DNA of 64,000 nt, taken from Alcanivoracaceae bacterium (lineage in GTDB: Bacteria > Pseudomonadota > Gammaproteobacteria > Pseudomonadales > Alcanivoracaceae). The first letter of the stretch is position 1; every line of letters begins with the position of its first letter. Position numbers and translations under genes: made by a program. Shown here piece after piece: positions 34,372-43,743 of this stretch. The notes under the pieces are model-generated. The model saw only the letters and a list, made by a program, of their open reading frames with translations, ran no database searches and was not told the origin of the DNA. The stretch lies in the NCBI GenBank assembly GCA_029213045.1, contig JARGPN010000009.1, positions 310,001 to 374,000 of the forward strand. The letters run 5' to 3'.

Positions 34372-35226
34372 ATGCCAACAGATGCACACTCGCTGGTGCA
34401 CCAAATCCGAGATAACGCGCTATCACTGCATGCGCAAGCTCAATCACTGCTCGACAGCAAAGACCTCATGTCAAACAAAGACGTGCGCACAATACGTGTC
34501 ACCAGCAAACACCTAAGGGCATGCTGGCAACTACTCAACCCTCTTCTCAAAAATACCGTTGCCGACGATGCAAAACGTGATCTGAAAAAGGCATCTGCCA
34601 CACTTCAGAATGCGCGCGAGCTGCACGTCATGGCGAACACACTTGCACGACTCGTGCAAAAATCCAGGTCAAAGGACGCGAAAAGAATTCTCACCACAGG
34701 TCATGCGTTATTGTTCGCAAACATTGCAGACAGCTCATTACAAACAGAGCGCCCAGCGACGCTTCGAGAAACGTTCGAGCAAGACGCACTGCGATGGCGA
34801 CAACTGGACGTCAAATTCAGTAACACTCAAATTAGACGCCGAGGCTATGGTCGCCTTTATGCAAAGGCGTACAAGTTTGCCAACGCCGCGCACGATAACA
34901 GCGACGTAGAAATGTGGCATCGTGCTCGTAAATGGGTGAAATATTTAAGCTATACGCTGCCTTGGCTTGAGCTAAGCGACGACTTCTCACCCGATCCCGC
35001 CGATTTCACCGCATTTGCGAAATCTCTAGGTAAGCTGCACGACCTCCACTACCTCATCGCCTACAGCACAAAGCACCGCGCAACATTTGCCAACAAAGAC
35101 GAGGCCGCTTACTTCATTCATCAACTCCAAACGGCGGAAAGCCAGCTGCAATGGCGCTGCGAAAAGTCATCGCGAAACCTGTTCCTCCTTTCTCCGACCC
35201 AGTTCGAGAAGGCGGTTGCCTCGTAA
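34372..35226 (+). CDS. CHAD-domain protein
   Basis: A 284-residue alpha-helical protein of the conserved-histidine (CHAD) type, with the family's basic helices IRVTSKHLRACWQLL and EMWHRARKWVKYLSYTL, the latter holding conserved His, Arg and Lys. CHAD domains bind polyphosphate. GAGGGAG lies about eight bases before ATG 34372. It is downstream of the CYTH gene, so a joint role in polyphosphate handling is likely. Confidence 0.82.
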   Translation: MPTDAHSLVHQIRDNALSLHAQAQSLLDSKDLMSNKDVRTIRVTSKHLRACWQLLNPLLKNTVADDAKRDLKKASATLQNARELHVMANTLARLVQKSRSKDAKRILTTGHALLFANIADSSLQTERPATLRETFEQDALRWRQLDVKFSNTQIRRRGYGRLYAKAYKFANAAHDNSDVEMWHRARKWVKYLSYTLPWLELSDDFSPDPADFTAFAKSLGKLHDLHYLIAYSTKHRATFANKDEAAYFIHQLQTAESQLQWRCEKSSRNLFLLSPTQFEKAVAS

Positions 35227-35359
35227 GATCCCTTGCGCCTCTTTCCCGCCAACCAAGAAGGCCAATTAAAGCTACCCAGATGCAAATCCTCTATACTGGT
35301 CTCCCAGAAACCGCGCATCTCGTCGGCACCCGCGACGCAGAAAATAGAGAAAGATTAGT

Positions 35360-35524
35360 ATGGATGATAAAAAAGATTACGAAAAAGTTGCTGCAGATAA
35401 CGAAGAAACCTGCTCTTTCTGCGGAAAAAAACGCAGTGAAGTAAAAGCCATTTTTCGCAATGAAAACGCACGAATTTGCGATCAATGTATCAGCAAGATG
35501 AAGCAAGACGCCGCAAAAGAATAA
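35360..35524 (+). CDS. ClpX-type C4 zinc-finger microprotein
   Basis: A 54-residue protein. Residues 18-43 form a complete four-cysteine zinc finger of the ClpX N-terminal type: CSFCGKKRSEVKAIF, then ARICDQCISKM. The ATPase part of ClpX is absent, and no frameshifted remainder follows; TAA comes ten residues after the finger. Stand-alone ClpX-type fingers are known in other bacteria, often in multi-domain or adaptor proteins. It might bind ClpX substrates or compete with ClpX (inference). The ribosome binding site is weak (AGAGAAAG). Confidence 0.75.
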   Translation: MDDKKDYEKVAADNEETCSFCGKKRSEVKAIFRNENARICDQCISKMKQDAAKE

Positions 35525-35796
35525 CGCATCCGGATCGAACAATAGGTGTTTACTTATTCGACGCTGCTTCAATCCCAGACAGATTCTTAAAGCCAGCTCT
35601 CACGCTGCTTGCATAAACTCCGCTATATAGGCCGCTTACTTATCCTCGCTGTGCACAGCGAGCGCAGAACGCTTGCACACCCTTTTCACGCGTTTCGAAT
35701 TAAGCAGTGCCTACTCCGTGTACTCCGCCAGATATTTTTTACGCCACCTGCTTTGCCCAAGTTCCAAGTGCGGGTTGATGTGGCGACCAAAGGATA

Positions 35797-35862
35797 ATCG
35801 CTTGCGGGCAAGCTCCCATAGGGGATCGGAGTTCTGCTCGTATTGGAAGGCCTGCTGGCGAT
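35797..35862. repeat. Inverted pair of REP-like elements
   Basis: A clear reverse unit (35797-35820, ATCGCTTGCGGGCAAGCTCC onward) faces a degenerate forward unit (35841-35862, GGAAGGCCTGCTGGCGAT). The unit matches those at 33612 and 19211. Confidence 0.55.
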
Positions 35863-36125
35863 ACGGGGGTGATCTGAGGCTAAAAGCCTGAAAGACACCT
35901 CACGCAATACCCAATTCCAAACTGTCCTACAAAGCCATAACTCATCAACGCCACAACCCACACAGCACAGAGATGGCCTCCTAACATCACCGAAAGCCCC
36001 GTAGTAAGGGCCTTCAAAGAACCAAGCAATCGCTTGGTTGGCCCTAAAGACAAAAGCGAGCCGTCCTCATAGCCAACCCACCCGCAGGATTTTACGGTGT
36101 TTAGCTTCCCAGACTGACCAGTCGA

Positions 36126-36150
36126 ATGTAACATCCGCTGATGTAACAAT
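36126..36150. promoter_or_regulatory. Operator-like palindromes before the third PF10118 gene
   Basis: ATGT-A-ACAT at 36126-36134 is a perfect palindrome, and ATGTAACAA repeats at 36141, 15 bases further. They match the inner part of CAATGTnACATTG found before the other two PF10118 genes and lie 18-43 bases before ATG 36169. Confidence 0.55.
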
Positions 36151-36168
36151 AATGAGAGGCACTAAGAG

Positions 36169-37014
36169 ATGACTATTTCAATTTTGCCCACGCGTCGTGA
36201 CATTAAATTCAATCTGCCTGCCGAGAAAGCAACCAGCTGGCACAAGACTGGAATGCATGTCTCCCAGTTCTTCAACACCATGAGCCTGTTTTTTCCGGTT
36301 GGTGAGCGCTTCTTTATTGACGCCGTTCGCGCCCACCGTGATCAGGTCACCGATCCTGAATTGAAGAAAGCCGTGACCGCGTTTATTGGCCAAGAAGCCA
36401 TGCATGGTCGCGAGCATGAAGAGCTCAATGAGCTGCTTGAAAACGCGGGCGTTCCGGCCGTTGCTCAAGAAAAGTTTGTTTATGCCTTGCTGAAACAAGT
36501 AGAAAAATACTCACCAAAGATCTTCCCTCTGGTGGCGACCGTCGCGCTTGAGCACTTAACCGCAATTTTAGCGGACTCTCTGTTACGCAACCCAGAAACG
36601 GTGGAAGGCTCAGATGAGCGTTTCGTTGCACTGTGGAACTGGCACGCGCTAGAAGAAACAGAGCACAAAGCTGTCGCATTCGACGTGTATGCGACCGTGA
36701 TGGCAAATAAGCCAATTCGCGCCTATTTCCTACGCACATTCGGATTGGTTGCAGCAACAACGATATTCTTGGCGATCATGTATCCCTACTACATTGAAAA
36801 CGTGCGCCGCCAAGGCGGGCTTTTCAATGTGAAAGGCTGGATCACTTCGTTCCAGTATCAATGGGGCAACCCTGGCACGCTTCGTCAGGCGGTTAAACCT
36901 TGGCTGGACTGGTTTAAACCAGGGTTCCACCCATGGGATCACGACAACCGTCACTTTTTAGACCAAATTGATCAGTTTTTAGAAGTGGTTACCGAAACCA
37001 AGGACGCCGCTTAA
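36169..37014 (+). CDS. PF10118-type protein ('metal-dependent hydrolase' family), third copy
   Basis: A 281-residue protein, nearly identical to the copy at 12113 from GERFFIDAVRAHRDQ to QEAMHGREH. Candidate metal ligands are E46, E76-x-x-H79 with H83, E128-H129 and E163-x-x-H166. The hydrophobic segment near residues 185-203 could touch a membrane. The gene stands alone between an operator-like site and a strong terminator. Its real reaction is unknown. Confidence 0.82.
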   Translation: MTISILPTRRDIKFNLPAEKATSWHKTGMHVSQFFNTMSLFFPVGERFFIDAVRAHRDQVTDPELKKAVTAFIGQEAMHGREHEELNELLENAGVPAVAQEKFVYALLKQVEKYSPKIFPLVATVALEHLTAILADSLLRNPETVEGSDERFVALWNWHALEETEHKAVAFDVYATVMANKPIRAYFLRTFGLVAATTIFLAIMYPYYIENVRRQGGLFNVKGWITSFQYQWGNPGTLRQAVKPWLDWFKPGFHPWDHDNRHFLDQIDQFLEVVTETKDAA

Positions 37015-37022
37015 GTTCTCTC

Positions 37023-37076
37023 ATAATCACTCTCCGTGATTATCCTCATAGGGCCGCCTCGTGCGGCCCTTTTTTT
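37023..37076 (+). terminator. Two successive hairpins, the second a rho-independent terminator
   Basis: ATAATCAC-TCTCC-GTGATTAT at 37023-37043 is followed by GGGCCGC-CTCGT-GCGGCCC and seven T at 37051-37076, ending the PF10118 transcript. Confidence 0.88.
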
Positions 37077-37123
37077 ATCTTTAGCAAAGAGAAATTCAAA
37101 CGATACGCAATCACTGAAGAACG

Positions 37124-37741
37124 CTAAGGATTTTTAGCAATCGCTCGCCAAAGCATTTCGAACAACGCAGGAGTTTGCTCAGCTAAAGACTGGCTTTCCC
37201 CACGCACAACGCGCATCTGACAAAGACGGAACAAGACGCCATAAAAATAATCGAGTAGAATTTTTTCGCTGACATCGTCGACTAATATACCTTGCTCCCT
37301 GCCTTCACGAAGCACTTGCATAAAGGTTTCCGTAAGTTGCTTTTGACTGTTGGTAACATCCGAATCCCAACTACCGGGATAGACTGAATTCAATAACATC
37401 CGCGCGATCAACGGTTCGCTCTCAAAAAAATGCAACACCACCCAAAACACTTTTCGCAAACGATCTTTGTATGTCTCAATGCCATGCAAATGATCAAGCA
37501 TGCGCTCAGCCAATTGACCCAAACCAGTAAGCAGGCAGGCATTCAGCAAGGCTTCCTTACTACCGTAGTACCGATAAATCGTTTGCAGTGACGCGTTCGC
37601 GTGCGCCGCAATATCCGACAAATTTACCCGATGGAATTCCTGCTCGGCGAATACTTCAGTCGCAGCAGTTTCAATGCGCTCTCGCACCTGCACCTTTAAT
37701 GCAGCTGAGCCTAACGGCGTAGACTCTCTTCTCTTTGGCAC
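37124..37741 (-). CDS. TetR-family transcriptional regulator
   Basis: About 205 residues. The N-terminal helix-turn-helix is VNLSDIAAHANASLQTIYRYYGSKEAL, typical of TetR, followed by an all-helical ligand domain. GTG 37741 is chosen because GAGGGAG lies five bases upstream; the frame continues to an ATG at 37777. It is divergent from fadI and so the likely repressor of the fadI-fadJ-fadE operon, perhaps released by acyl-CoA (inference). AATTACG occurs twice, 17 bases apart, in the space between. Confidence 0.85.
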   Translation of the reverse strand: MPKRRESTPLGSAALKVQVRERIETAATEVFAEQEFHRVNLSDIAAHANASLQTIYRYYGSKEALLNACLLTGLGQLAERMLDHLHGIETYKDRLRKVFWVVLHFFESEPLIARMLLNSVYPGSWDSDVTNSQKQLTETFMQVLREGREQGILVDDVSEKILLDYFYGVLFRLCQMRVVRGESQSLAEQTPALFEMLWRAIAKNP

Positions 37742-37938
37742 CTCGACTCCCTCACATGTGTAACTGTAATTACGCATACGCCAATTACGTCAGACAAAGA
37801 TATATCATGTCATTGACCGTCTATATGGAATTACCTATTTTTATCTACAGCGTATCCATAAGGCATAAGCGTATATCTTATTACACTTTCTCCGCAAACA
37901 TTCCCGCACCCGAATCAGGTGAATTTTAGGATTCCGTT
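37742..37938. promoter_or_regulatory. Divergent promoter region of tetR and fadI
   Basis: It contains the direct repeat AATTACG (around 37769 and 37786) with a GTAATTAC palindrome, a candidate TetR operator. Confidence 0.4.
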
Positions 37939-39243
37939 ATGGCAAACAAGAACATTATGAAAAATGCATCCGGACGTGTCGCCGTGATTGATGGCCTGCG
38001 CACACCGTTCGCGCGCATCGCTACGCATTTTCGCGATCAAAACGCGATTGACCTCGGCGCAATGGTGGTGTCGGAATTAATGGCACGGAACAACCTAAAG
38101 CCAGAACAAGTCGATCAACTCGTGTTCGGCATGACTGTAATGATTCCTGAAGCGCCGTTTATCGCACGCGAAATTGCGTTGGCGTGCGGGCTCGATAACG
38201 TTGACGCCTATTCCATTACTCGAGCCTGCGCAACCAGCTTCCAGACTGTCGCTAGCGGTGCAGAAAGTATTCTTGCCGGCAATGCGGAAATCGTTATCGC
38301 TGGTGGCACCGACTCCACTACAAACGTGCGCATTCCTATGTCGAAGAAATTTTCATCGACAATGCGCGACGTGAACTTTGCGAAATCGTTAGGCGATCGC
38401 TTAAAACTTCTTTCTGGTCTCTCTGCGAAAGACATATTGCCAGTCGCCCCCTCCATTACTGAGTACTCAGTCGGCGAAACCATGGGCGAAAGTTGCGAAA
38501 AAATGGTTAAGAAATGGAATGTGAGTCGCGCCGAACAAGATGACATCGCCTTTGCTTCTCATCGCAATGCAGCCAACGCATGGAAAGAAGGTTATTTAGA
38601 TAGCCAAGTCATGACAGCTTTTCTTCCACCAAATGCGACACCACTAAAAGACGATAACTTAGTCCGCAAGAACGCAGAACGCGCGGCGTACGACAAGCTA
38701 AAGCCCGTATACGATAAAATCACTGGCACTGTGACCGCGGGCAACGCCAGCCCCCTGACTGACGGTGCCTCTGCACTTATTTTAATGAGCGAAGAAAAAG
38801 CCAAGGCAATGGGCTTTGAGCCGATCGGCTATATACGTTCCTATGCGTTCGCCGCGAAAACACCCAAAGAAGATCTGTTAATGGGCCCCGTTTTAGCCGC
38901 ACCAATCGCATTAGACAGAGCGGGCTTATCACTCAACGACATCACGCTTTTCGACATGCACGAGGCGTTCGCTGGGCAGCTTGCCTGTAACTTGCGCGGT
39001 CTAGCCAGCGACAGTTACGCGCGCGACGTTTTGCATCGTGACAAAGCCGTGGGCGATGTGAACCGTGACATCCTTAACGTCAACGGTGGCTCCATTGCCT
39101 ACGGCCATCCGTTCGGTGCCACCGGCACGCGGGTTATTAACCAAGCGCTGTATGAACTGAAACGTCGCGGTGGCGGCATGGCACTGACCACCGCGTGCGC
39201 CGCAGGCGGAATTGGCGCAGCCATGGTTGTTGAAGCAGATTAA
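37939..39243 (+). CDS. fadI: 3-ketoacyl-CoA thiolase FadI
   Basis: A 434-residue thiolase, the length of E. coli FadI (436). The nucleophilic Cys is in ITRACATSFQTVASG, the His in GGSIAYGHPFGATGT and the second Cys in ACAAGGIGAAMVVE; the phrase ITRACATSFQ is diagnostic of the FadI branch. It works with FadJ, encoded downstream. An AGGA box precedes ATG 37939, and the gene heads a four-gene operon. Confidence 0.93.
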   Translation: MANKNIMKNASGRVAVIDGLRTPFARIATHFRDQNAIDLGAMVVSELMARNNLKPEQVDQLVFGMTVMIPEAPFIAREIALACGLDNVDAYSITRACATSFQTVASGAESILAGNAEIVIAGGTDSTTNVRIPMSKKFSSTMRDVNFAKSLGDRLKLLSGLSAKDILPVAPSITEYSVGETMGESCEKMVKKWNVSRAEQDDIAFASHRNAANAWKEGYLDSQVMTAFLPPNATPLKDDNLVRKNAERAAYDKLKPVYDKITGTVTAGNASPLTDGASALILMSEEKAKAMGFEPIGYIRSYAFAAKTPKEDLLMGPVLAAPIALDRAGLSLNDITLFDMHEAFAGQLACNLRGLASDSYARDVLHRDKAVGDVNRDILNVNGGSIAYGHPFGATGTRVINQALYELKRRGGGMALTTACAAGGIGAAMVVEAD

Positions 39244-39253
39244 GGGACAGATG

Positions 39254-41413
39254 ATGAACGCAAACGTGAATCAACAAAGCGCCTTCTCCCTGAAAGTTCA
39301 GGACGACAACATTGGCATTATTGAAATCAATGTTCCGGGTGACGCGCAAAACACATTAAAAGAAGAATTCGCCGACGAGTTCTCTGCGGTATTTACTGAG
39401 ATTAAACAAACCCCTTCGATCAAGGGGCTCGTGATTATCTCAACGAAACCCGGTTCGTTCGTTGCCGGCGCCGACATCAATCTGTTCGACCAAGCATCAA
39501 GTGCTGCGCAAGTTGCGGCGCTGTCGGAGTTATGCCAAGAAACCTTTCAGCAACTCGAAGACTTACCGTTTCCGGTTGTTGCAGCAATTCATGGCGCCTG
39601 TCTAGGCGGCGGCTTGGAATTAGCCATGGCGTGTCATTATCGTATTGCCGCCACGTCGAAAGACACGGCACTGGGCGTACCGGAAGTTATGTTAGGCCTC
39701 TTACCTGCGGGTGGCGGCACTCAGCGCCTGCCTCGCCTGGTCGGCATCGCTAATGCGCTCGACATGATGCTCACAGGCCGGCAGCTGAAAGCCAAACCAG
39801 CATTAAAAATGGGCCTTGTGAACGCCATCGTCGAGCCCGAAGCGTTATTAGCTCGCGCCATCGAGATGGCCAAGAATCCGCCCGAGAAATCAACCAATAA
39901 AAAATCCATTTTCTCCAAAAACGGCGCAATGTCCGCCGCACTTGAGAAAAACCCTATCGGTCGAAAAGTGCTGTTCGATCAGGCACGCAAACAAGCCGAA
40001 AAGAAAACATTCGGCAACTATCCCGCGCCGGAAGCCATCATCGGGGCTGTCGAAGCAGGTTACAAAAATGGATTGAACGCGGGATATGCAGAGGAAGCTC
40101 GCGCATTTGGCGAACTGGCGATGAGCGAAGTATCCAGCCAGTTAAGAAATATCTTTCACGCAACCAATATATTAAAAAAAGAAACATTCGTCGCGGACAA
40201 GTCAATTAAAGGTCGCAAGATTGAATCCGTCGGCGTACTAGGCGCGGGATTAATGGGCGCTGGCATTGCGTTAACCACCATGAACAAGGCTGGATTACCA
40301 GTGCGCCTTAAAGATCGCGACGATAAAGGGCTCGCTAACGGCGTTAAATATGTGCGCAAATTTTATAACAAGCGCGCAAAAATCGGTGCAATGACAGCGC
40401 ATGAGGCAGATGCCGAAATGCATCGCATGACCGCTTCTTCCGAGTACACCGGCTTTAAAGGTTTAGATTTAGTCATCGAAGCTGTTTTCGAAGATATCAA
40501 CCTTAAACACCAAATGGTAAAAGACGTTGAAGCGAATGGCGGGGAACACACTATTTTCGCCTCAAACACCTCGTCGTTGCCAATCACTAAAATTGCGGAC
40601 ATCGCAGAGCGGCCGGAAAATGTTATCGGCCTGCACTATTTTTCTCCCGTAGAAAAAATGCCACTACTGGAAATCATTACTCACGATAAGACCGCACCAG
40701 AAGTGGTTGCCGGATGCGTAGCCTTCGGGAAAGCTCAAGGAAAAACCGTGATTGTTGTCAAAGACGGTCCGGGCTTCTACACCACCCGTATTCTTGCTCC
40801 TTACATGAACGAAACCAGCCGCCTGCTAGAGCAAGGCGTGTCGCCTAAGGCAATTGATCACGCGCTGATGGCGTTCGGTTATCCTGTCGGCCCCGTCACG
40901 TTACTCGATGAAGTAGGTATTGATGTCGGCACAAAGGTGGCGCCCATTTTGGAAGCAGCCTTCGGTGAGCGAATGAAGTCCTCACCCGCCGCCAACAAAA
41001 TGATAGAGAAAGGCTTTCTTGGCCGTAAAACAGGTAAGGGCTTTTACCTTTACGGAGATGATGTAAAAGGCAAGCCGGTGAACGAAGAAGTCTACGCCGT
41101 AATGGGCATTACACCCGGCGCGGATATTTCTGACGAAGAAATTGTCGAACGTAGTGTGTGGATGATGATTAACGAAGCAGCTTACTGCTTGCAAGAGGGC
41201 ATCATTCAACAGCCCCTACACGGCGATATCGGTGCAATTTTCGGATTAGGTTTCCCTCCATTTCGTGGTGGCCCGTTCCGTTATATGGACAGCATCGGCT
41301 TAGATGCTTCTCTTGCCAAGCTAGAGTCATTGTCAAACAAATATGGTGAGCGCTTCACACCTGCGGCGCTTATAGTTGATATGGCCAAATCGAAAAAGCG
41401 CTTTTACTCATAA
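39254..41413 (+). CDS. fadJ: Multifunctional fatty acid oxidation enzyme FadJ
   Basis: About 719 residues. The N-terminal crotonase domain has GACLGGGLELAMACHYRIA and GVPEVMLGLLPAGGGTQRLP with both hydratase glutamates; the dehydrogenase domain starts VLGAGLMGAGIALTT and contains GLHYFSPVEKMPLLEII with the catalytic His. The close match of the N-terminus to E. coli FadJ (IIEINVPGDAQNTLKEEF) sets the name. Tandem ATGs at 39251 and 39254; the second has the better AGGGA spacing. It shares its operon with FadI. Confidence 0.93.
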   Translation: MNANVNQQSAFSLKVQDDNIGIIEINVPGDAQNTLKEEFADEFSAVFTEIKQTPSIKGLVIISTKPGSFVAGADINLFDQASSAAQVAALSELCQETFQQLEDLPFPVVAAIHGACLGGGLELAMACHYRIAATSKDTALGVPEVMLGLLPAGGGTQRLPRLVGIANALDMMLTGRQLKAKPALKMGLVNAIVEPEALLARAIEMAKNPPEKSTNKKSIFSKNGAMSAALEKNPIGRKVLFDQARKQAEKKTFGNYPAPEAIIGAVEAGYKNGLNAGYAEEARAFGELAMSEVSSQLRNIFHATNILKKETFVADKSIKGRKIESVGVLGAGLMGAGIALTTMNKAGLPVRLKDRDDKGLANGVKYVRKFYNKRAKIGAMTAHEADAEMHRMTASSEYTGFKGLDLVIEAVFEDINLKHQMVKDVEANGGEHTIFASNTSSLPITKIADIAERPENVIGLHYFSPVEKMPLLEIITHDKTAPEVVAGCVAFGKAQGKTVIVVKDGPGFYTTRILAPYMNETSRLLEQGVSPKAIDHALMAFGYPVGPVTLLDEVGIDVGTKVAPILEAAFGERMKSSPAANKMIEKGFLGRKTGKGFYLYGDDVKGKPVNEEVYAVMGITPGADISDEEIVERSVWMMINEAAYCLQEGIIQQPLHGDIGAIFGLGFPPFRGGPFRYMDSIGLDASLAKLESLSNKYGERFTPAALIVDMAKSKKRFYS

Positions 41414-41446
41414 GCTGCGCACAAACGATCTAAGGAGAAATACATA

Positions 41447-43741
41447 ATGTTTTCACTAGTGATGAACTGGATGCGCGACAACAAAATTCTGCCGCAAATT
41501 TCAGACACAGAACGTCAGGCGCTTGAAGCTGGCGATGTATGGATTGACGGCCAATTCTTTGGCGGAAAAATTGATTTCGAAGCGATTCTCAACGAATCCT
41601 ACGACGAGCTTCCCGCAAACGAGCGCGCCTTTTTAGATGGCCCTTGTGAAGAATTGCTGAAGATGGCTGATACCTATCAAATTCAACGTAAGCGTGTCGT
41701 GCCGCAGGAGCTCATGGATTTCATGGGCAAAAATGGCTTTTTCGCTATGCAAATTGCCAAAGAATATGGCGGCATGCCGTTCTCGACGCAAGGCAAGTCC
41801 GCTGTGATGGCGAAGATTACTCCGCATTCTGGAGCACTGAGTGCATTAGTCGTTATCCCAAATTCACTCGGCGCTGCGGAGCTGCTTGGCCATTACGGCA
41901 CAGATGAGCAAAAGAGCTATTATTTACCGAAGTTAGCCAGCGGAGAGTTTATTCCGTGCTTTGGCTTAACGGAGCCAACTGCAGGCTCTGATGCTGCCTC
42001 CATTAAAGCCGAAGGCGTTGTTTTCAAAGACAGCGACGGCGAGATCAAATTCAAACTGAATTTCCGCAAGCGTTACATCACGCTCGCGCCAATCTCCAAC
42101 TTAATTTCATTGGCGGTACGCTTACACGACCCAGAAAATCTTTTAGGCAAAGGCGAAGATGCGGGCATCACTGTCGTGCTTGTTGAAAAAGGCTCACCTG
42201 GCACAGAAGGTTTGCACATCGGAGATCATCACGATCCCATCGGCGAATTCTTTGCCAACGGCCCCATCGTCGGTCACGACGTTATTGTGCCCGCCAAGAA
42301 TGTTCTAGGCGGTGACGAATACGTGGGTAAAGGCTGGAAAATGCTGATGGAATCTTTGGCAGGTGGACGCATGGTATCGCTGCCCGCTTCCGGCATTAGC
42401 GCAATGCGCGTAGGCGCTTCGGCGGCTGGTGCGTATTCAATGGTGCGTCAACAGTTCGGCATTCCTATTGGCCAAATGGAAGGTGTTGAAGCAAAAATCG
42501 GCAAAATGGCGGCATTGAGCTATACCTTTGAAGCAGCGCGAGTGTTCGGTTGCTCCGCGGTGGATCACGGTGTTCAGCCCCCCGTTACCTCCGCAATCAT
42601 GAAAGCCTACTCCACAGAAGTTGCTCGTGAAGTCGGCATTGATGCGATGGACGTCATGGCTGGCTCAGCTGTTATGCAAGGCCCCAACAACATCGTTGGT
42701 CGCGGCTACTGCGCGGCACCGGTTGCCATCACAGTGGAAGGCGCGAACATCATGACGCGCACCCTGATGATTTTTGGTCAAGGTGCAACGCGCTGTCATC
42801 CTTATGCATACAAAGTGGTTGAGGCCGTTGAAGGAAATGACGTCGGCGCATTCCGCAAAAACCTGCTTGGCTGGATGCTGCAATTCTTTATGGGCATCGT
42901 GATGACACTAGTGCGCGGCGTGACGCGCGGCTGGTTCACCGTGAAAGTTCCCGATGTCGCACCCGAAACAAAAACCTTCTATCGTCGCTTCGGCTGGGCC
43001 GCTACACGATTCGGCTTGCTTACCAATTTAGCAATGTTCTTTATTGGCGGAAAACTGAAAGCTCGCGGCAACCTAACAGGTCGTTATGCGGACGTTGTGG
43101 CTTGGTTGTACATTGGTATTTCTGCGCTACGTCGCTTTGAAGCAGAAGGTCGTCGTCGTGAAGACTTGCCGCTCGTAATCTACTCAGCCACCTATTCTCT
43201 CGCACAAATTCAGCGTGCTTTCGAAGGTTTATACGAAAACTTTGACGGCCCAGTCGGTGCTATTTTGCGTACCGTCGGACGCAGCTGGATTGGCATGAAC
43301 CCGCTGGCCAAAATGCCGAACGACGTAATGAGCCACAATGCGGCGCAGCCTTTACAACGCTACGATGCACAGTTTCTTCGTTTACTCGACGGCATGTACC
43401 TTGATGAAGGCGGTAACTCAGGCATTGGCCGTTTGTTTGATGCGTTTAAGAAATCCACTGAAGCAGAACCGGTACGCGGAAAAATTCGTGCGGCGCAAAA
43501 AGCACGCAAACTGCCACGTGGCAAAACCGAAGAGTTAGCCGAAGCGGCTCGCGATGCAAACGTTATCAGCTCTGCAGAGTTTGATACCTTAGTAGCCGCC
43601 CGTGACGCCTGCCTCGATGCAATTGAAGTAGATGTGTTTACACCAGAGGAATACGTTGGCAAAGCGCCGCATGGCGTGACGGCAACCGGCGATGGCGGCC
43701 AAAAACGGCACGCCGGAAAACTAAAAGCCGTTGGTGAATAA
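41447..43741 (+). CDS. fadE: Acyl-CoA dehydrogenase, FadE type
   Basis: A 764-residue acyl-CoA dehydrogenase. The N-terminal two thirds have the FAD-binding fold (CFGLTEPTAGSDAASI) and the region with the catalytic base (EGANIMTRTLMIFGQG). The last ~270 residues form the FadE-specific helical domain (GRYADVVAWLYIGISALRRFE). It introduces the first double bond in acyl-CoA. It lacks the longer N-terminal membrane part of E. coli FadE (814 residues). AAGGAG precedes the ATG. Confidence 0.92.
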   Translation: MFSLVMNWMRDNKILPQISDTERQALEAGDVWIDGQFFGGKIDFEAILNESYDELPANERAFLDGPCEELLKMADTYQIQRKRVVPQELMDFMGKNGFFAMQIAKEYGGMPFSTQGKSAVMAKITPHSGALSALVVIPNSLGAAELLGHYGTDEQKSYYLPKLASGEFIPCFGLTEPTAGSDAASIKAEGVVFKDSDGEIKFKLNFRKRYITLAPISNLISLAVRLHDPENLLGKGEDAGITVVLVEKGSPGTEGLHIGDHHDPIGEFFANGPIVGHDVIVPAKNVLGGDEYVGKGWKMLMESLAGGRMVSLPASGISAMRVGASAAGAYSMVRQQFGIPIGQMEGVEAKIGKMAALSYTFEAARVFGCSAVDHGVQPPVTSAIMKAYSTEVAREVGIDAMDVMAGSAVMQGPNNIVGRGYCAAPVAITVEGANIMTRTLMIFGQGATRCHPYAYKVVEAVEGNDVGAFRKNLLGWMLQFFMGIVMTLVRGVTRGWFTVKVPDVAPETKTFYRRFGWAATRFGLLTNLAMFFIGGKLKARGNLTGRYADVVAWLYIGISALRRFEAEGRRREDLPLVIYSATYSLAQIQRAFEGLYENFDGPVGAILRTVGRSWIGMNPLAKMPNDVMSHNAAQPLQRYDAQFLRLLDGMYLDEGGNSGIGRLFDAFKKSTEAEPVRGKIRAAQKARKLPRGKTEELAEAARDANVISSAEFDTLVAARDACLDAIEVDVFTPEEYVGKAPHGVTATGDGGQKRHAGKLKAVGE

Positions 43742-43743
43742 CA

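Larger units (their letters stand above)
35525..36168. other. Long intergenic region with REP elements and an operator
   Basis: 644 bases. It holds a REP-like inverted pair (35797-35862) and the operator-like palindromes at 36126-36150 ahead of the PF10118 gene. Open frames on both strands here are not protein-like. Confidence 0.5.

Noticed and set aside
35880-36149. 89-codon minus-strand frame upstream of the third PF10118 gene
   Set aside because: It covers the operator-like region of that gene and has no ribosome binding site or recognisable content.
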